Shown: positions 17,185-29,210 of the stretch, piece after piece
Position numbering within the stretch: the stretch's first letter is position 1
Layout: each line of letters begins with the position of its first letter
Source: Propionibacteriaceae bacterium
GTDB taxonomy: Bacteria > Actinomycetota > Actinomycetes > Propionibacteriales > Propionibacteriaceae
DNA length: 64,000 bases
NCBI GenBank assembly: GCA_031285845.1
Contig: JAITVK010000034.1
Span: forward strand, 23,355-87,354
Direction: 5' to 3'
The notes under the pieces: model-generated
Databases searched by the model: none
Told to the model about the DNA's origin: nothing
Seen by the model: only the letters and a program-made list of their open reading frames with translations
Translations under genes and position numbers: made by a program

Positions 17185-18321
17185 ATGATTCAACGGGTGG
17201 AGACTTTCGCCGTCGCGCCACGCTGGCTCTTCGTCAGGATTGAGACCCATGATGGTGTCGTCGGCTGGGGGGAAGCGTCGTTGGAAGGCAACACGGCACC
17301 GGTGCGCGCGCTCGTGACCCAGTATGCCGACCTGCTCATTGGAGCCGACGAGACCCGCATCGCCGACCTGTGGCTCACGACCACCCGAGCGGGGTTTTAT
17401 CGCGGTGGACCGGTCATGGGATCGGCTGTCGCCGGGATCGATCAGGCGCTGTGGGACATCGCCGGCAAGCGCGTCGGCCTGCCCGTCCATCGACTGCTCG
17501 GCGGAGCAGTTCGTGATCGGATCCGCGTCTACTCCTGGATCGGCGGCGACGCCCCAAGCCACGTCGCCGAAGCGGCCGAAGCTCAGATGGCCGCCGGCAT
17601 GACGGCCGTCAAAATGAACGCCTCAGCCCAACTGTCCCCACTGCCGTCCCGCAGCGAAGTGAGCCAAATTCATCAGCGTGTCGCCGCAGTGCGTCGGACC
17701 ATCGGCGAGGATCATGACATCGCAGTCGATCTGCACGGGCGTGCCACAATCATGGCCGCCCAACAGATCGCCGCCGCCTTAGAAGAGCTCAATCCGATGT
17801 TCATCGAAGAACCCGTCGAACCCCATCATCAGTTCCGCTTGGCCGACTTGCGCACCACCATCCCGATCGCCACTGGCGAGCGCCTCTACAACAAGGAGGA
17901 GTTCCTCGGCGTGCTCACCGGCGGAGTCGGGGTGGTCCAACCGGATCTGGCTCACGCGGGAGGCATCTCGGAGGTGATACGGATCGCCGCGCTGGCCGAC
18001 TGTTTCGGAGCCGCTGTGGCCCCCCACTGCCCACTCGGTCCGATCGCGCTGGCCGCCTGCCTGCAAGTCGGTTTCGCCACCAGCAACCACCTCATTCAGG
18101 AACAATCGATCGGCATCCACTACAACACGACCGGCGAAGTGCTCGACTATGTCGCCGACACGGCGCCCTTGCAGTTCGTCCGCGGCCACATCGAACGCTG
18201 GGAGGCCCCTGGCCTCGGCATCCAGATCGATGAGTCGGCCGTACGCGAAGCCGACCGTCACGCGCCGAACTGGATCACCCCACTGTGGCGTCACGCGGAC
18301 GGCTCCTTCGCCGAGTGGTGA
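17185..18321 (+). CDS. dgoD: D-galactonate dehydratase
   Basis: The 378-residue enolase-superfamily enzyme dehydrates D-galactonate to 2-keto-3-deoxygalactonate. It closely follows the E. coli DgoD pattern: RAGFYRGGP, the VDLHGRAT motif (metal Asp and catalytic His), FIEEPVEP, the third ligand in ATGERLY, QPDLAHAGGI, the second catalytic His in APHCPLGPIAL and the C-terminal NPLWRHxDxSxAEW-type end. Start 17185 is chosen because AAAGG lies six bases upstream; an in-frame ATG at 17179 touches that site. It is divergent from the GntR regulator. The kinase and aldolase for the product are not in the window. Confidence 0.95.
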   Translation: MIQRVETFAVAPRWLFVRIETHDGVVGWGEASLEGNTAPVRALVTQYADLLIGADETRIADLWLTTTRAGFYRGGPVMGSAVAGIDQALWDIAGKRVGLPVHRLLGGAVRDRIRVYSWIGGDAPSHVAEAAEAQMAAGMTAVKMNASAQLSPLPSRSEVSQIHQRVAAVRRTIGEDHDIAVDLHGRATIMAAQQIAAALEELNPMFIEEPVEPHHQFRLADLRTTIPIATGERLYNKEEFLGVLTGGVGVVQPDLAHAGGISEVIRIAALADCFGAAVAPHCPLGPIALAACLQVGFATSNHLIQEQSIGIHYNTTGEVLDYVADTAPLQFVRGHIERWEAPGLGIQIDESAVREADRHAPNWITPLWRHADGSFAEW

Positions 18322-18338
18322 GACCTCCGCGACACAGC

Positions 18339-18387
18339 ACAAACGCCGGTGGCCCGTACCGTGTAAGTACGGGCCACCGGCGTTTGT
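18339..18387. terminator. Bidirectional terminator between dgoD and sdhB
   Basis: Perfect 21-bp arms (18339-18359 and 18367-18387) surround a 7-base loop. The stem is GC-rich in its middle and ends in AAA/TTT, so it has short U-runs on both strands. It sits between two converging genes, 17 bases after dgoD and 10 bases after sdhB. Confidence 0.9.
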
Positions 18388-18396
18388 CGTAGATGC

Positions 18397-19160
18397 TCAG
18401 GCGGTCTTGCCGTCGCCGCGGAACAGCGACGCGATCAGATCGCGATTGAGTTGAGCGATCGACTCCAGCGGGATCTGCTTGGGGCACACCGACGCGCATT
18501 CGCCGATGTTCTGGCAGCCGCCGAATCCCAGATCGTCATGAGTGGCGACCATCGCCTTGATCCGCAGATGACGCTCGGGCTGGCCTTGAGGCAGATTCGC
18601 CAGGTGCGTGATCTTGGCCGAGGTGAACAACATGCCCGACCCGTTGGGACAGGCCGCCACGCAGGCGCCGCAACCGATGCAGGTCGCCGCGTCGAAGGCC
18701 TTGTCGGCCTGACGCTTCGGCGCCGGTGTGGAGTGCGCGTCCGGGGCCGACCCGGTGTTGACGGAGATATACCCGCCAGACTGGATGATCTTGTCGAAAG
18801 CCGAACGATCGACCACCAAGTCCTTGATGACCGGGAAAGCCCCGGCACGCCACGGCTCAACCTCAATGACGTCGCCATCGTGGAAGTTGCGCATGTGCAA
18901 CTGGCAGGTCGTCGTCGCCACCGGCGACTCGTACCGCCCATGGGGTGAGCCGTTGATGACGACCCCGCACATGCCGCAAATGCCTTCGCGACAGTCGTGG
19001 TCGAACGCCACCGGCTCCTTTTTCTCGCCGGTGAGCTGTTCGTTGAGCATGTCGAGCATCTCGAGGAAACTCATCTCCGCAGAGACATTGTCCAACTCGT
19101 AGGCCACCATGGCGCCATCGGCGCTGTTTCTGGCTTGACGCCAAACCTTCAGGGTGATTT

Positions 19161-19164
<4 letters not shown>
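18397..19164 (-). CDS. sdhB: Succinate dehydrogenase iron-sulfur subunit
   Basis: The 255-residue subunit carries the electron relay of complex II. The [2Fe-2S] ligands are in [10 protein letters not shown] and the later CQLHM, the [4Fe-4S] ligands in [14 protein letters not shown] and the [3Fe-4S] ligands in [12 protein letters not shown]. It starts with GTG overlapping the sdhA stop (GTGA), which indicates tight coupling. It is the last gene of the leftward sdhCAB operon and ends at the strong terminator. Confidence 0.97.
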
Positions 19165-21188
<2,024 letters not shown>

Positions 21189-21189
21189 A

Positions 21190-21891
21190 TCAATTCACCA
21201 TTCCAAACAGCACAGCCACGGGAGGAAGCAGGAAGCCCACGAACAGCGCGGCGGCCGCGAAGTAGGCACAGACGTTGAGGACGACCTTAGCACCGGGGCC
21301 CACATTGGCGCCCAGGGTGGTGAAAGCCGACCAGAAGCCATGGCGCACGTGCATGCAGACCGCGCCCATGAACACGACGTAGATCACGACGACCCACCAG
21401 TTTTGGAAAGCGCCCATGAACATGTCGTACGGCGCCTGTGTTCCAGACCACCCGATTTGCACCGAGTTGGTGGTGAACATCAGGATATGGAAGACCAGAA
21501 GCAGAAGCAGCGTCACCCCGCCCCAGCGCATCACGCGACTGGACAGGGTCTGCTCCTTGCGGTTGGTTCGCACGTACTTCGAACCGCGGGCGTTCGCGGC
21601 GACGAGCCACAAACTGATCGCGCAATAAACATGCAGGACCAGGCACACCAACAGGACGAGACGGAAGATCCAAATGAACCAGCCGTGGGGAAGGATAGGA
21701 TACAGCAGGTCTTGCTTGAGGAACTCGGCGTAGTGGTTGTACGCCTCAGGTCCGATGAAGATCTTGAGATTGCCAAACATATGCATGAGAAGGAAGGCGA
21801 TCAAGATCAACCCGGTGACGGCCATCACAGCCTTCTTCGCCACGTTGGATCTCAGCGCCCTCTGATGCACGCTCAAAGTTGTAGATGCCAC
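21190..21891 (-). CDS. sdhC: Succinate dehydrogenase cytochrome b subunit
   Basis: The 233-residue membrane anchor has five membrane segments and conserved histidines for two b-type hemes ([34 protein letters not shown]), typical of the one-anchor B. subtilis/actinobacterial class. The start is chosen at GTG 21891 ([10 protein letters not shown]) because a TAGGGT box lies exactly seven bases before it, which gives a leaderless mRNA. A GTG nine bases earlier overlaps the -10 box region. It heads the sdhCAB operon. Confidence 0.92.
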   Translation of the reverse strand: MASTTLSVHQRALRSNVAKKAVMAVTGLILIAFLLMHMFGNLKIFIGPEAYNHYAEFLKQDLLYPILPHGWFIWIFRLVLLVCLVLHVYCAISLWLVAANARGSKYVRTNRKEQTLSSRVMRWGGVTLLLLLVFHILMFTTNSVQIGWSGTQAPYDMFMGAFQNWWVVVIYVVFMGAVCMHVRHGFWSAFTTLGANVGPGAKVVLNVCAYFAAAALFVGFLLPPVAVLFGMVN

Positions 21892-21898
21892 GGGCTCC

Positions 21899-21904
21899 AC
21901 CCTA
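21899..21904 (-). promoter_or_regulatory. -10 box of sdhCAB (leaderless)
   Basis: TAGGGT on the minus strand (21904-21899) stands seven bases before GTG 21891. A weak TTCAGT lies about 18 bases further upstream. Confidence 0.45.
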
Positions 21905-21928
21905 TCGGAAACGCCGTCGAATACTGAA

Positions 21929-23359
21929 TCAACAGTTGGGTATGTTCACCGCCAATCCACCTTGCGAAGTCTCCTTATACTGGACGGCCATGTCCTTGCC
22001 GGTGGCCAACATCGTGGCGACGACCTCGTCCAAACTGACGATCTGGCGACCGTCCCCAGCCAAAGCCAGCCGAGCGGCCGTGATCGCGGTGGTCGCGCCG
22101 ATCGCGTTGCGCTCGATGCACGGAATCTGAACCAAACCGCCCACCGGATCACAGGTCAAGCCCAAGTGATGCTCCATCCCGATCTCGGCGGCGTTGACCA
22201 CCTGCTGGGGCGAGCCGCCCAACACTTGGCACAGCCCGGCCGCTGCCATCGAACTGGCCACCCCGATCTCGCCTTGGCAGCCGACTTCCGCTCCAGAAAT
22301 CGAGGCGGTGGCCTGATAGATCGACCCGATGGCGCTGGCCGTCAGCAGGTAGTCGTGGATGGTGTGCGCGTCGCTGCCCGGCAGAAAGGTGAGAGCGTAT
22401 TTCAAGATGGCCGGAACGATGCCTGCGGCGCCATTGGTCGGAGCGGTCACCACCCGACCACCGGCCGCGTTCTGCTCATTGACGGCCAACGCCCACAAAC
22501 TGACCCAGTCCAGTCCCGACATCGGGTCAGACGAACCGCGATGCTTCAACGTCCGCAGCAACCCGGCCGCACGCCGCCGTACACCCAAGGGCCCAGGCAG
22601 CAGACCTTCGCTGGCGCAGCCGGTGTCGATGCTGGCACTCATCACTTGCCACAGCTCCAGCAAGCCGGTCGCGATCTGTTCGCGAGTTCGACCCCGAGCC
22701 AATTCATTGCGCGCGCTGACCTCGGCGATCGACAGGCCTTGACTGTGACAGTGCGCCAGCAGTTCGTCACCCGTACGGAAGTCGTACGGCAGCTGAATCT
22801 CGACCGGTGGGGGAAGGATCGGGTTCGCCGAAGCGTCGCTGGCCACCACGAACCCACCGCCGATCGAATAGAAGACCCGCTCTTCGACCTGGTGTGGACC
22901 GAATCGGATTCTAAAGCGCAGCGCGTTGGGATGATAGACCAGTCGCTGATGGGGTGAGAAGACGATGTCACGCTCGGGAACGAAATCGGTGATCTCCCGC
23001 TCGGCGTCCGTGTCGGGATCGACCAGGCGCAGTCGATGGCTCGCGCGGACCCGGTCGTACGACCCGGTCACAGCATCGGGATCGACCGTGGCCGGTCTGA
23101 GTCCTTCCAGGCCGGCTATCACCGCCCGATCCGTGCCATGGCCGCGACCGGTCGCCCCCAGCGACCCCAGCAATTCCACGGCCACCCCAGTGATCCTCGA
23201 CCAGCCCCCAGCGAGATCCTCGCCGGTGGAGCGAGCAGAACCCGACGATCTCGCGGCTAGTTCGCGCACCAGCATCCCCGCAGCGCGCATCGGGCCGACC
23301 GTGTGTGAACTGGAGGGTCCCACCCCAATCGAGAAGATCTCAAAAACCCCGGTGTTCAT
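21929..23359 (-). CDS. sdaA: L-serine ammonia-lyase (iron-sulfur dependent)
   Basis: The 476-residue single-chain enzyme converts L-serine to pyruvate and ammonia. The beta domain begins with FSIGVGPSSSHTVGPMRAA. The alpha domain carries the cluster cysteines in GCQGEIG, TCDPVGG and IPCIERNA. Start 23359 (MNTGVFEIFS) matches the family N-terminus; the open frame upstream of it is not homologous. A GACAAT box six bases before the ATG hints at leaderless transcription. It is upstream of sdhC in the same direction but 37 bases away, with a promoter between. Confidence 0.95.
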   Translation of the reverse strand: MNTGVFEIFSIGVGPSSSHTVGPMRAAGMLVRELAARSSGSARSTGEDLAGGWSRITGVAVELLGSLGATGRGHGTDRAVIAGLEGLRPATVDPDAVTGSYDRVRASHRLRLVDPDTDAEREITDFVPERDIVFSPHQRLVYHPNALRFRIRFGPHQVEERVFYSIGGGFVVASDASANPILPPPVEIQLPYDFRTGDELLAHCHSQGLSIAEVSARNELARGRTREQIATGLLELWQVMSASIDTGCASEGLLPGPLGVRRRAAGLLRTLKHRGSSDPMSGLDWVSLWALAVNEQNAAGGRVVTAPTNGAAGIVPAILKYALTFLPGSDAHTIHDYLLTASAIGSIYQATASISGAEVGCQGEIGVASSMAAAGLCQVLGGSPQQVVNAAEIGMEHHLGLTCDPVGGLVQIPCIERNAIGATTAITAARLALAGDGRQIVSLDEVVATMLATGKDMAVQYKETSQGGLAVNIPNC

Positions 23360-23509
23360 GGGACCATTGTCCCACAGGACCACCGCGATGAGGCGGGCGA
23401 CGACGCCCCGATCCACCCTGCCTGCCGCCCTGCGAGCGACCCGGGCTAGAATCAATGGAAGGACCGCGACAACGGACCGACCGGCTGGACGATCACGGCA
23501 GGAGGGGCG

Positions 23510-24700
23510 ATGAGTGACCAACCAGAACCGCAGTCAATCGAAGACGAGGTGGCGGATTCGACCTTGATGGACGACAACCTGGCCAACCTGACCTTCGCCG
23601 AGGAAGACCAGAACGGATCTAGCGCAGTGGACGACACGCCAGATGCTTCTCCTGAGACTCCTCCGAGCGTGCAGACTCGAGCAGACCACCCTGACTCGAC
23701 CAGCCCACGACAGGCACAAAGGGCGGCCACTCGCGCCACCAAGCAGGCGTTGATCGCCCAAGCTGAGCTTGTCGCAATGCTGTCCGACTCCAAAACCGCT
23801 CCCGCCGAGATGAAAGCGCTGCTTGAGCAGTGGCGACGAGCCGGGCGTACGACCAAGGCTGAAGACGACGCGCTGTGGGTTCGATTCAACCTGGCCCAGG
23901 ACCAGTTGTTCTCTCGGCTCGATCTGCTCAGACAACGCCGACAATCGCAGATGGCCGAGGCCAAACACGACAAACTGAGTCTGATCACCACCGCCGAGCA
24001 GGTCGCCACCCGCTCCGATCTGCGGCAAGCCGCCGACACGATGGCTCAGCTGATGGCCCAATGGAAGGCCATCGGACCGGCCCCGGATGACAAGAGCTTA
24101 TGGCTTCGGTTCAAAGCCGCGCAGGATCAGGTCTACTCCCGGCTGGGCGAAGAGCGGCGCCAATCCCACGACAGTCAAATCGAGGCGGCGAACACCAAAC
24201 GCCAGATCATCACCCAGGCGCAGGGCTTGATCGGATCGGCTGATCTGCGCCAGGCCATCGAGGACTTGAAACAGCTCGACACCCGATTCCGCGAAGCCGG
24301 ATACGCCGGTCGTCAGGCAAATCGAAGCCTGGCCGACGAGTTTCGGGAAGCCCGCCAGCAGTTCTACGCCTGGATGCGCAAGGAACCGGTACGGCGACGC
24401 GAGACTGGCCAGCAGGGAGCGTACGGTCGCCGGGCGCGCCTGGTTCAGCAAATCGAGCAAACCCGTCGTGACATCACCGCGGCCGAGGACCAGTTGAAGT
24501 CGGTCGACCCGTCCGGCGGCAAACGTCCACACGGTCGCGGCATCACCGTCACCTTGGGACAAGCTGGCGCGTACGGCGCCGCCGCGACCGACGCGGTGCG
24601 TCTGAAGGTGAGGCTGTCCGATCTGGAGAGCCAACTGGCCGCAGTGGACGCCTCGTTGTCGGCCGAATCGACCTCGCGATCCAACACCGAGTCGGCCTGA
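23510..24700 (+). CDS. DUF349 domain-containing coiled-coil protein
   Basis: The 396-residue, mostly helical protein has an acidic disordered N-terminus (residues 1-65) followed by three DUF349 repeats (about 75-145, 150-225, 230-300), each with a LxxLWxxFxxAxDxFY-type core (for example DALWVRFNLAQDQLFSR and SLWLRFKAAQDQVYSR). A basic segment and a C-terminal coiled coil follow. The function in actinobacteria is unknown. A GGAGGGG site precedes the ATG. It is divergent from sdaA. Confidence 0.9.
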   Translation: MSDQPEPQSIEDEVADSTLMDDNLANLTFAEEDQNGSSAVDDTPDASPETPPSVQTRADHPDSTSPRQAQRAATRATKQALIAQAELVAMLSDSKTAPAEMKALLEQWRRAGRTTKAEDDALWVRFNLAQDQLFSRLDLLRQRRQSQMAEAKHDKLSLITTAEQVATRSDLRQAADTMAQLMAQWKAIGPAPDDKSLWLRFKAAQDQVYSRLGEERRQSHDSQIEAANTKRQIITQAQGLIGSADLRQAIEDLKQLDTRFREAGYAGRQANRSLADEFREARQQFYAWMRKEPVRRRETGQQGAYGRRARLVQQIEQTRRDITAAEDQLKSVDPSGGKRPHGRGITVTLGQAGAYGAAATDAVRLKVRLSDLESQLAAVDASLSAESTSRSNTESA

Positions 24701-24816
24701 CACACTCCTGGGGATCATCACGAGTCAGTGGCGATGCCCGCGAAGGAACCACTGGCCTGACACCATCCAGTCATAGCGCCTGGCTAGCCCGGATCGGGTG
24801 CTGCTCGAAGTCGCGG

Positions 24817-25743
24817 TCACCGGCGCAGGGGAAGATCGACCGTCTGCAGGTCTCGCATGACGTACGACTGAGGAAAGACCTCCCTCGCTTGTTCTTGCAT
24901 CTGATCAAGGTCGGCGTCACCATAGCGTTGACTGACGTGGGTCAAGAGCAGCCGGCCCACACCGGCTTGCGCCCCGATGTGGGCCGCGTCGACGCAGGTC
25001 GAGTGGGTGTAGCGCGGCGCCATGTCGGCCTCGGTCGCAGCGTAGGTCGACTCGTGAACCAAAACGTCAGCCTCACGAGCCAGCTCAACCGTACGCAGAG
25101 TGGGACTGGTGTCACCGGTGATCGCGACGATCCGACCGGGACGAGACTCGCCGAGAAAGTCAGACCCGACGACCAACCGCCCGTCGGGCAAGACGACCGT
25201 CTGCCCGTCTTTCAGTCGACCGTAGTCTTTGCCCGGGCCGAGCCCCAAAGCCCGCAAACGATCGACCTGGAGCTCGCCGGGCCGGGCGTCCTCCTCGAAG
25301 CGGTAGCCGAAACAGGGGACGACGTGGTCCAGTTTCACCGCACGCACGGTGAACCCGTCGGCATGGAACAGGGTTTGATCGTCAGGGATCTCGTGGACGG
25401 TGCACGGGTAGGTCAAATGGGTGCCCGACAGGCGCAAAGACGTCTCGACGTACGACGCGATGCCGACCGGACCGTAAACGTTGAGCGGCGAGGCCTGGTG
25501 GAAGGAACGCGTGCTGAGCAGGCCGGGCAGTCCGAACAGGTGATCGCCATGCAGATGTGTGATGAATATACGGGTGATCCGGCGCGGGGTGATGGCCGTC
25601 TTCATCAACTGCAGTTGGGCGCCCTCGCCAGCGTCGACCAGCCACACCGAACCATTCTCCGCGATCAGGTTGAGGCCGATCGATGACACGTTGCGTGTTG
25701 GCGATGGGACGCCAGCGGCCGTGCCCAAAAAAGTCAGTTCCAT
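24817..25743 (-). CDS. rnz: Ribonuclease Z, metallo-beta-lactamase fold
   Basis: The 308-residue enzyme trims tRNA 3' ends. The zinc motif is THLHGDHLFGLPG, and the N-terminus MELTFLGTAAGVPSPTRNVS is diagnostic. GDTSPT, HEST and the final THVSQRY segments supply further ligands. The ATG at 25743 is chosen over a GTG two codons earlier because an AGGG site is correctly spaced only for the ATG. It is convergent with the DUF349 gene. Both tRNAs in this window encode their CCA, so here it may mainly process 3' trailers. Confidence 0.93.
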   Translation of the reverse strand: MELTFLGTAAGVPSPTRNVSSIGLNLIAENGSVWLVDAGEGAQLQLMKTAITPRRITRIFITHLHGDHLFGLPGLLSTRSFHQASPLNVYGPVGIASYVETSLRLSGTHLTYPCTVHEIPDDQTLFHADGFTVRAVKLDHVVPCFGYRFEEDARPGELQVDRLRALGLGPGKDYGRLKDGQTVVLPDGRLVVGSDFLGESRPGRIVAITGDTSPTLRTVELAREADVLVHESTYAATEADMAPRYTHSTCVDAAHIGAQAGVGRLLLTHVSQRYGDADLDQMQEQAREVFPQSYVMRDLQTVDLPLRR

Positions 25744-25926
25744 CGTCACCCTGCCTTCGTCTCGACACCGTGTCGTGATGGCATGGTCGTCATCGATCCG
25801 CCACCAACACGTCAGTGGTTGGCGATCACGCGCGACTCACGCCATCATCCTCTCACATCCACCACGAGGCGCTCCCCTAAGGTTCGCCGATAGTTTCCGC
25901 ATCGATGCCTCAGCGGCTTGTGGACG

Positions 25927-26397
25927 TCAAGGCAGGACGTACTCCCCTTTGATCACGAAGTACGATCCTCGGATCACTCCGGCCAGTTTCGACTTCTGGT
26001 GCGCAAAGTTGAAATCGGATAACGCCGCGGGAACCTCCATCCCCTCAGACAGTTTGAATCCGACGGCTCGTTTCTTCGGATCATCGATGGTGTACAACAC
26101 GTTGACCCCCAAGCCGTCAGCATAGAACACGTACGTCCAGTCGATTCCGTCGACGTGGACCCGCGCGGTCTGAAGCGGCGTCGCCTCAAGGTGGATTCCT
26201 CGTTCGGTCGCCAAAATGTTGGTGACGTAGTCGACCGTGACCTGATCCTGCGACGCGTCGGTGACTGCGAGCTGGTAGTTGTGCTTGTTGGCCAGATAGC
26301 GCGCCTCGTTGGCCCTCAAACCGGCCAAGGCCTGCGGCGACGCGGCCTTCTCCAACCCGGCGGTGGACACATGGACAAAATCAACCACGTACGACAT
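25927..26397 (-). CDS. Hypothetical protein
   Basis: I do not recognise this 156-residue protein. It has no signal peptide or membrane segment, is of mixed composition and looks like a single alpha/beta domain. Recognisable pieces are an N-terminal strand (MSYVVDFVHVST), a helix with many Ala/Leu and a C-terminal IRGSYFVIKGEYVLP. Start 26397 is preferred because AGGGGG lies six bases upstream; an ATG at 26403 touches that site. It is divergent from the following ABC exporter gene, with 179 bases between them. The codon usage looks normal. Confidence 0.75.
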   Translation of the reverse strand: MSYVVDFVHVSTAGLEKAASPQALAGLRANEARYLANKHNYQLAVTDASQDQVTVDYVTNILATERGIHLEATPLQTARVHVDGIDWTYVFYADGLGVNVLYTIDDPKKRAVGFKLSEGMEVPAALSDFNFAHQKSKLAGVIRGSYFVIKGEYVLP

Positions 26398-26576
26398 GGA
26401 CATCCCCCTGCTGTCGACGGTTCGCCGAAATGGCGATCTCGCGCCAACAAAGTTATCACACAGTGATCCGAGTCCTATCACAACCCAATCGGCCAAGCAC
26501 GGGTGAAAGCCGATCAGCCAATCATGGGATCAGTCAAACCCCTCATCAGAGTAGTGTTTTTCACGAAAGTGGGTGG

Positions 26577-28250
26577 ATGATGACTCAAAGCACTGAAGGG
26601 TATCGGATTGTCAAGCAGAACATGCGCCGACTGTATCCGTATCAGATGGCGTCGTTCGGATTGGCCCTGGTGGTGATGGTGATATCGCTAGTGTTGGTCG
26701 ATCGAATGAAACGCTTGATCGACGCGCTGCCCGCAGGCATGAACGCGTCGGTGTGGGGACCCCTGGTCGGATTCGGCCTCGGATACGTGGTGATGGCCCT
26801 CGTGTTCGAGTTCGTGTTCCGTCGGACCCAGATCGTGGGACGCAACGAGATCCTGGTCGTGTTGTTCACCAGGATGCAAGACAAACCCTTGGCTTACGTC
26901 CGAAAACAGGACTCCGGTCACATCATGTCCTTGATCAACAACGAGGGCCGCGAAGTCGGCGACTGGTTGTCGTTCGGCATGCTCGCATTGTTCCAACTGT
27001 GCTCCCTGCTCGTGCTCAGCGTCGGATTGATGGCCTATTACAGCCCGGTTCTGGCCGCCATCGCCTGCGTCGCCGTCCTGCTGGTGTACGCCTCCTCCAC
27101 CTTCCTCGCCTCGAAAATCGCGAAGCTGACCGCGAAATCCTTCGAGGTCACCAGCAGGATCAACCGACTCCTCCTCCAGACGCTGAAGGCCGAAACCATC
27201 ATCCACATGCTGAACGCTCACGACTGGTTCGTGGGACGCTTCACTCGACTGGTCTACCGCGAGCGATACCCCCTTGACCGTCAACGCATGAACATCCACG
27301 CGGTCTACACCACCATCTATCTGTTCCTCACCCTGCTCTTGCCTATCCTGGTCGTCGTCATCGGCGCCATGCTCTCCGATTCGCTCAACCTCAGCGTCGG
27401 CAGCCTCCTCGCGTTTTACGCTCTGACCGCCCAGTTGCAGGAACCTCTCCAAGTCATTCCCGAACTGCTCGCCCAGCGCAAGACCGCGATCGGCTTGGCT
27501 GACCACCTGGTCGACATCCTCGACAACACTCCAACCACACCAGACACCGCGGCCACTGACACTGACCGACTGCCCGACATCCCCGGTGAGTTGACCGTCG
27601 ACATCGACCACTTCTCGTACGACGCCGACTCCCCACGGCTGCTCGAAGGATTCCATCTGGCCAGCCACCCCGGTGACCTCATCATCCTCAAGGGAGCCAG
27701 TGGAGCAGGAAAGACCACCCTGCTCAACCTCATCACCGGATTCGTGAAATCCGACACCGCCTCGATCAGCCTCAATGGCCATGATCTGACCCAAGCTCGC
27801 GACACTGATCGGTGGCGTCACATCCTGCTCGCCGAACAAGAACCCCTTCTCATCGACGGCACCCTCATGGACAACATCTGCTTCGGCCAGCCCTACCCGA
27901 CCGAGGCCATCCGGGACATCCTCCACGTCACCTGCCTGGACGGTTTCACCGACACCGACGGTCTCGACACCATCATCCAGGGCGACAACGACGCGATCAG
28001 CGGCGGCCAGAAACAACGCGTCGCCCTGGCACGCATGCTCATCCGACACCCCGACATCCTCATTCTCGACGAACCCACCGCCGCCCTCGATCCCCACACC
28101 TCAGCCCAGCTCGCCCACCGGCTCGTCGACTACGCCGAGGCTCACGCCATCACTCTCATCGTCGTCACCCACAAGCCCGACTTCGACCCCTGGGCCACCA
28201 CCACGTTCACCATCACGAGCCAACAGACCACAACCGTGCCACAGCCCTAG
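26577..28250 (+). CDS. ABC exporter, fused membrane and ATPase domains
   Basis: The 557-residue half-transporter has six membrane segments in residues ~20-310. Its ATPase has Walker A GASGAGKTT, Q-loop LAEQEPLL, signature ISGGQKQRVALARML, Walker B ILILDEPTAALD and a VVTH switch, so all catalytic elements are intact. It probably works as a homodimer exporting a peptide or small hydrophobic compound; no partner or peptidase domain is visible. Start 26577 is the first of two adjacent ATG codons. It opens an accessory region and has no obvious operon partner. Confidence 0.9.
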   Translation: MMTQSTEGYRIVKQNMRRLYPYQMASFGLALVVMVISLVLVDRMKRLIDALPAGMNASVWGPLVGFGLGYVVMALVFEFVFRRTQIVGRNEILVVLFTRMQDKPLAYVRKQDSGHIMSLINNEGREVGDWLSFGMLALFQLCSLLVLSVGLMAYYSPVLAAIACVAVLLVYASSTFLASKIAKLTAKSFEVTSRINRLLLQTLKAETIIHMLNAHDWFVGRFTRLVYRERYPLDRQRMNIHAVYTTIYLFLTLLLPILVVVIGAMLSDSLNLSVGSLLAFYALTAQLQEPLQVIPELLAQRKTAIGLADHLVDILDNTPTTPDTAATDTDRLPDIPGELTVDIDHFSYDADSPRLLEGFHLASHPGDLIILKGASGAGKTTLLNLITGFVKSDTASISLNGHDLTQARDTDRWRHILLAEQEPLLIDGTLMDNICFGQPYPTEAIRDILHVTCLDGFTDTDGLDTIIQGDNDAISGGQKQRVALARMLIRHPDILILDEPTAALDPHTSAQLAHRLVDYAEAHAITLIVVTHKPDFDPWATTTFTITSQQTTTVPQP

Positions 28251-28429
28251 CGGTCGTCGGATCCCCCACATCGACGCCAGCACCCACGCCCACCCTGCCA
28301 CCCACACCGGAACCGGCGCCTGAGACACCCGTGTCGACTGTCCCGCTCCAGTGTCGCCACCGTCGGCATCGGAACCGGCCTGCGACCCGACTCGGACTGG
28401 CGGATGATCTACGTCGGCGCGGCGCGGAC

Positions 28430-29020
28430 TCACACAGCCGCGAAGCCTAACCTCATGATGACGCGCGGAAAACCCCCAGCCACGGAATCCGTCTGCGCCG
28501 CCTGATGGAATCCGGCCTGTTCGAACATGGTCTTCGTGCCAACGTACGACATCACCGTGTTAACGCGCTCGCCAGCGTTGTCCGTCGGGTAACCTTCGAC
28601 GGCCGGAGCGCCTTGGCTTCGTGCGTACGACGCCGCACCTCGAATCAACTCCACCGCGAGCCCGTGATGGCGAAACCGAGCGAGCACGCTGACACACCAG
28701 ATCGCCCACACATCCAGATCATCCAGATGAGGAATTTTCGGACTGCGCGCGAACGTCGTCTGGGAACGCGGCCCGACCGCGGCCCAGCCAGCCGCCTGAC
28801 CATCGACGTAAGCCAACACCCCCGGCGAAATCGAGCCCCCGCAGAGCTGGCGGACGTACTGCCCACGCGCCTGACCGACCAACGCACGATTGTCTTTCGC
28901 AGACAACCGATGAGACAGACACCAGCACACCGTCGCATCAGGACGCTTCGGCCCCAAAACCAGACTCACATCGTCGAACCGATCCGCTGTCGCCGGCACA
29001 ACGCTCACCACTCCACCCAT
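28430..29020 (-). CDS. GNAT family N-acetyltransferase
   Basis: The 196-residue protein has the GNAT fold. The N-terminal part includes CWCLSHRLSAKDN, then GVLAYVDGQAAGWAAVGPR (beta4) and the acetyl-CoA-binding segment VSVLARFRHHGLAVELIRGA. The usual R/QxxGxG/A appears here as RFRHHGLA. The C-terminus has MFEQAGFHQA. The substrate is unknown. The ATG at 29020 lies seven bases after a TACAGT box, supporting leaderless translation; a GTG at 29029 overlaps that box. Confidence 0.85.
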   Translation of the reverse strand: MGGVVSVVPATADRFDDVSLVLGPKRPDATVCWCLSHRLSAKDNRALVGQARGQYVRQLCGGSISPGVLAYVDGQAAGWAAVGPRSQTTFARSPKIPHLDDLDVWAIWCVSVLARFRHHGLAVELIRGAASYARSQGAPAVEGYPTDNAGERVNTVMSYVGTKTMFEQAGFHQAAQTDSVAGGFPRVIMRLGFAAV

Positions 29021-29027
29021 GTCGCCC

Positions 29028-29033
29028 ACTGTA
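29028..29033 (-). promoter_or_regulatory. -10 box of the GNAT gene (leaderless)
   Basis: TACAGT (minus strand 29033-29028) is followed by seven bases and the ATG at 29020. Confidence 0.45.
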
Positions 29034-29210
29034 CTGAGGAGCGAACGGGCGCGCCATTCGCGACCATGCTGGTCAGCGAAAAACTAGCGACGCGGACGGA
29101 GGTTCACCGGGCCTGTCTTGTCACTGTGAACCATGGCGCAGGAGTGGCTGCTCCAAGAATCCCTGCCATATCATCGTGTCGCTGGGATCGACGCAGGAGG
29201 AGGCCGCTGA

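Noticed and set aside
24724..24760. Hairpin between the DUF349 and RNase Z genes as a terminator
   Set aside because: Only a 6-bp stem with a long loop and a bulged extension; too weak to report.
26688..28097. A 469-codon open frame opposite the ABC exporter
   Set aside because: Antisense shadow with biased Asp/Val/Gln composition; the + strand frame has all ABC motifs.
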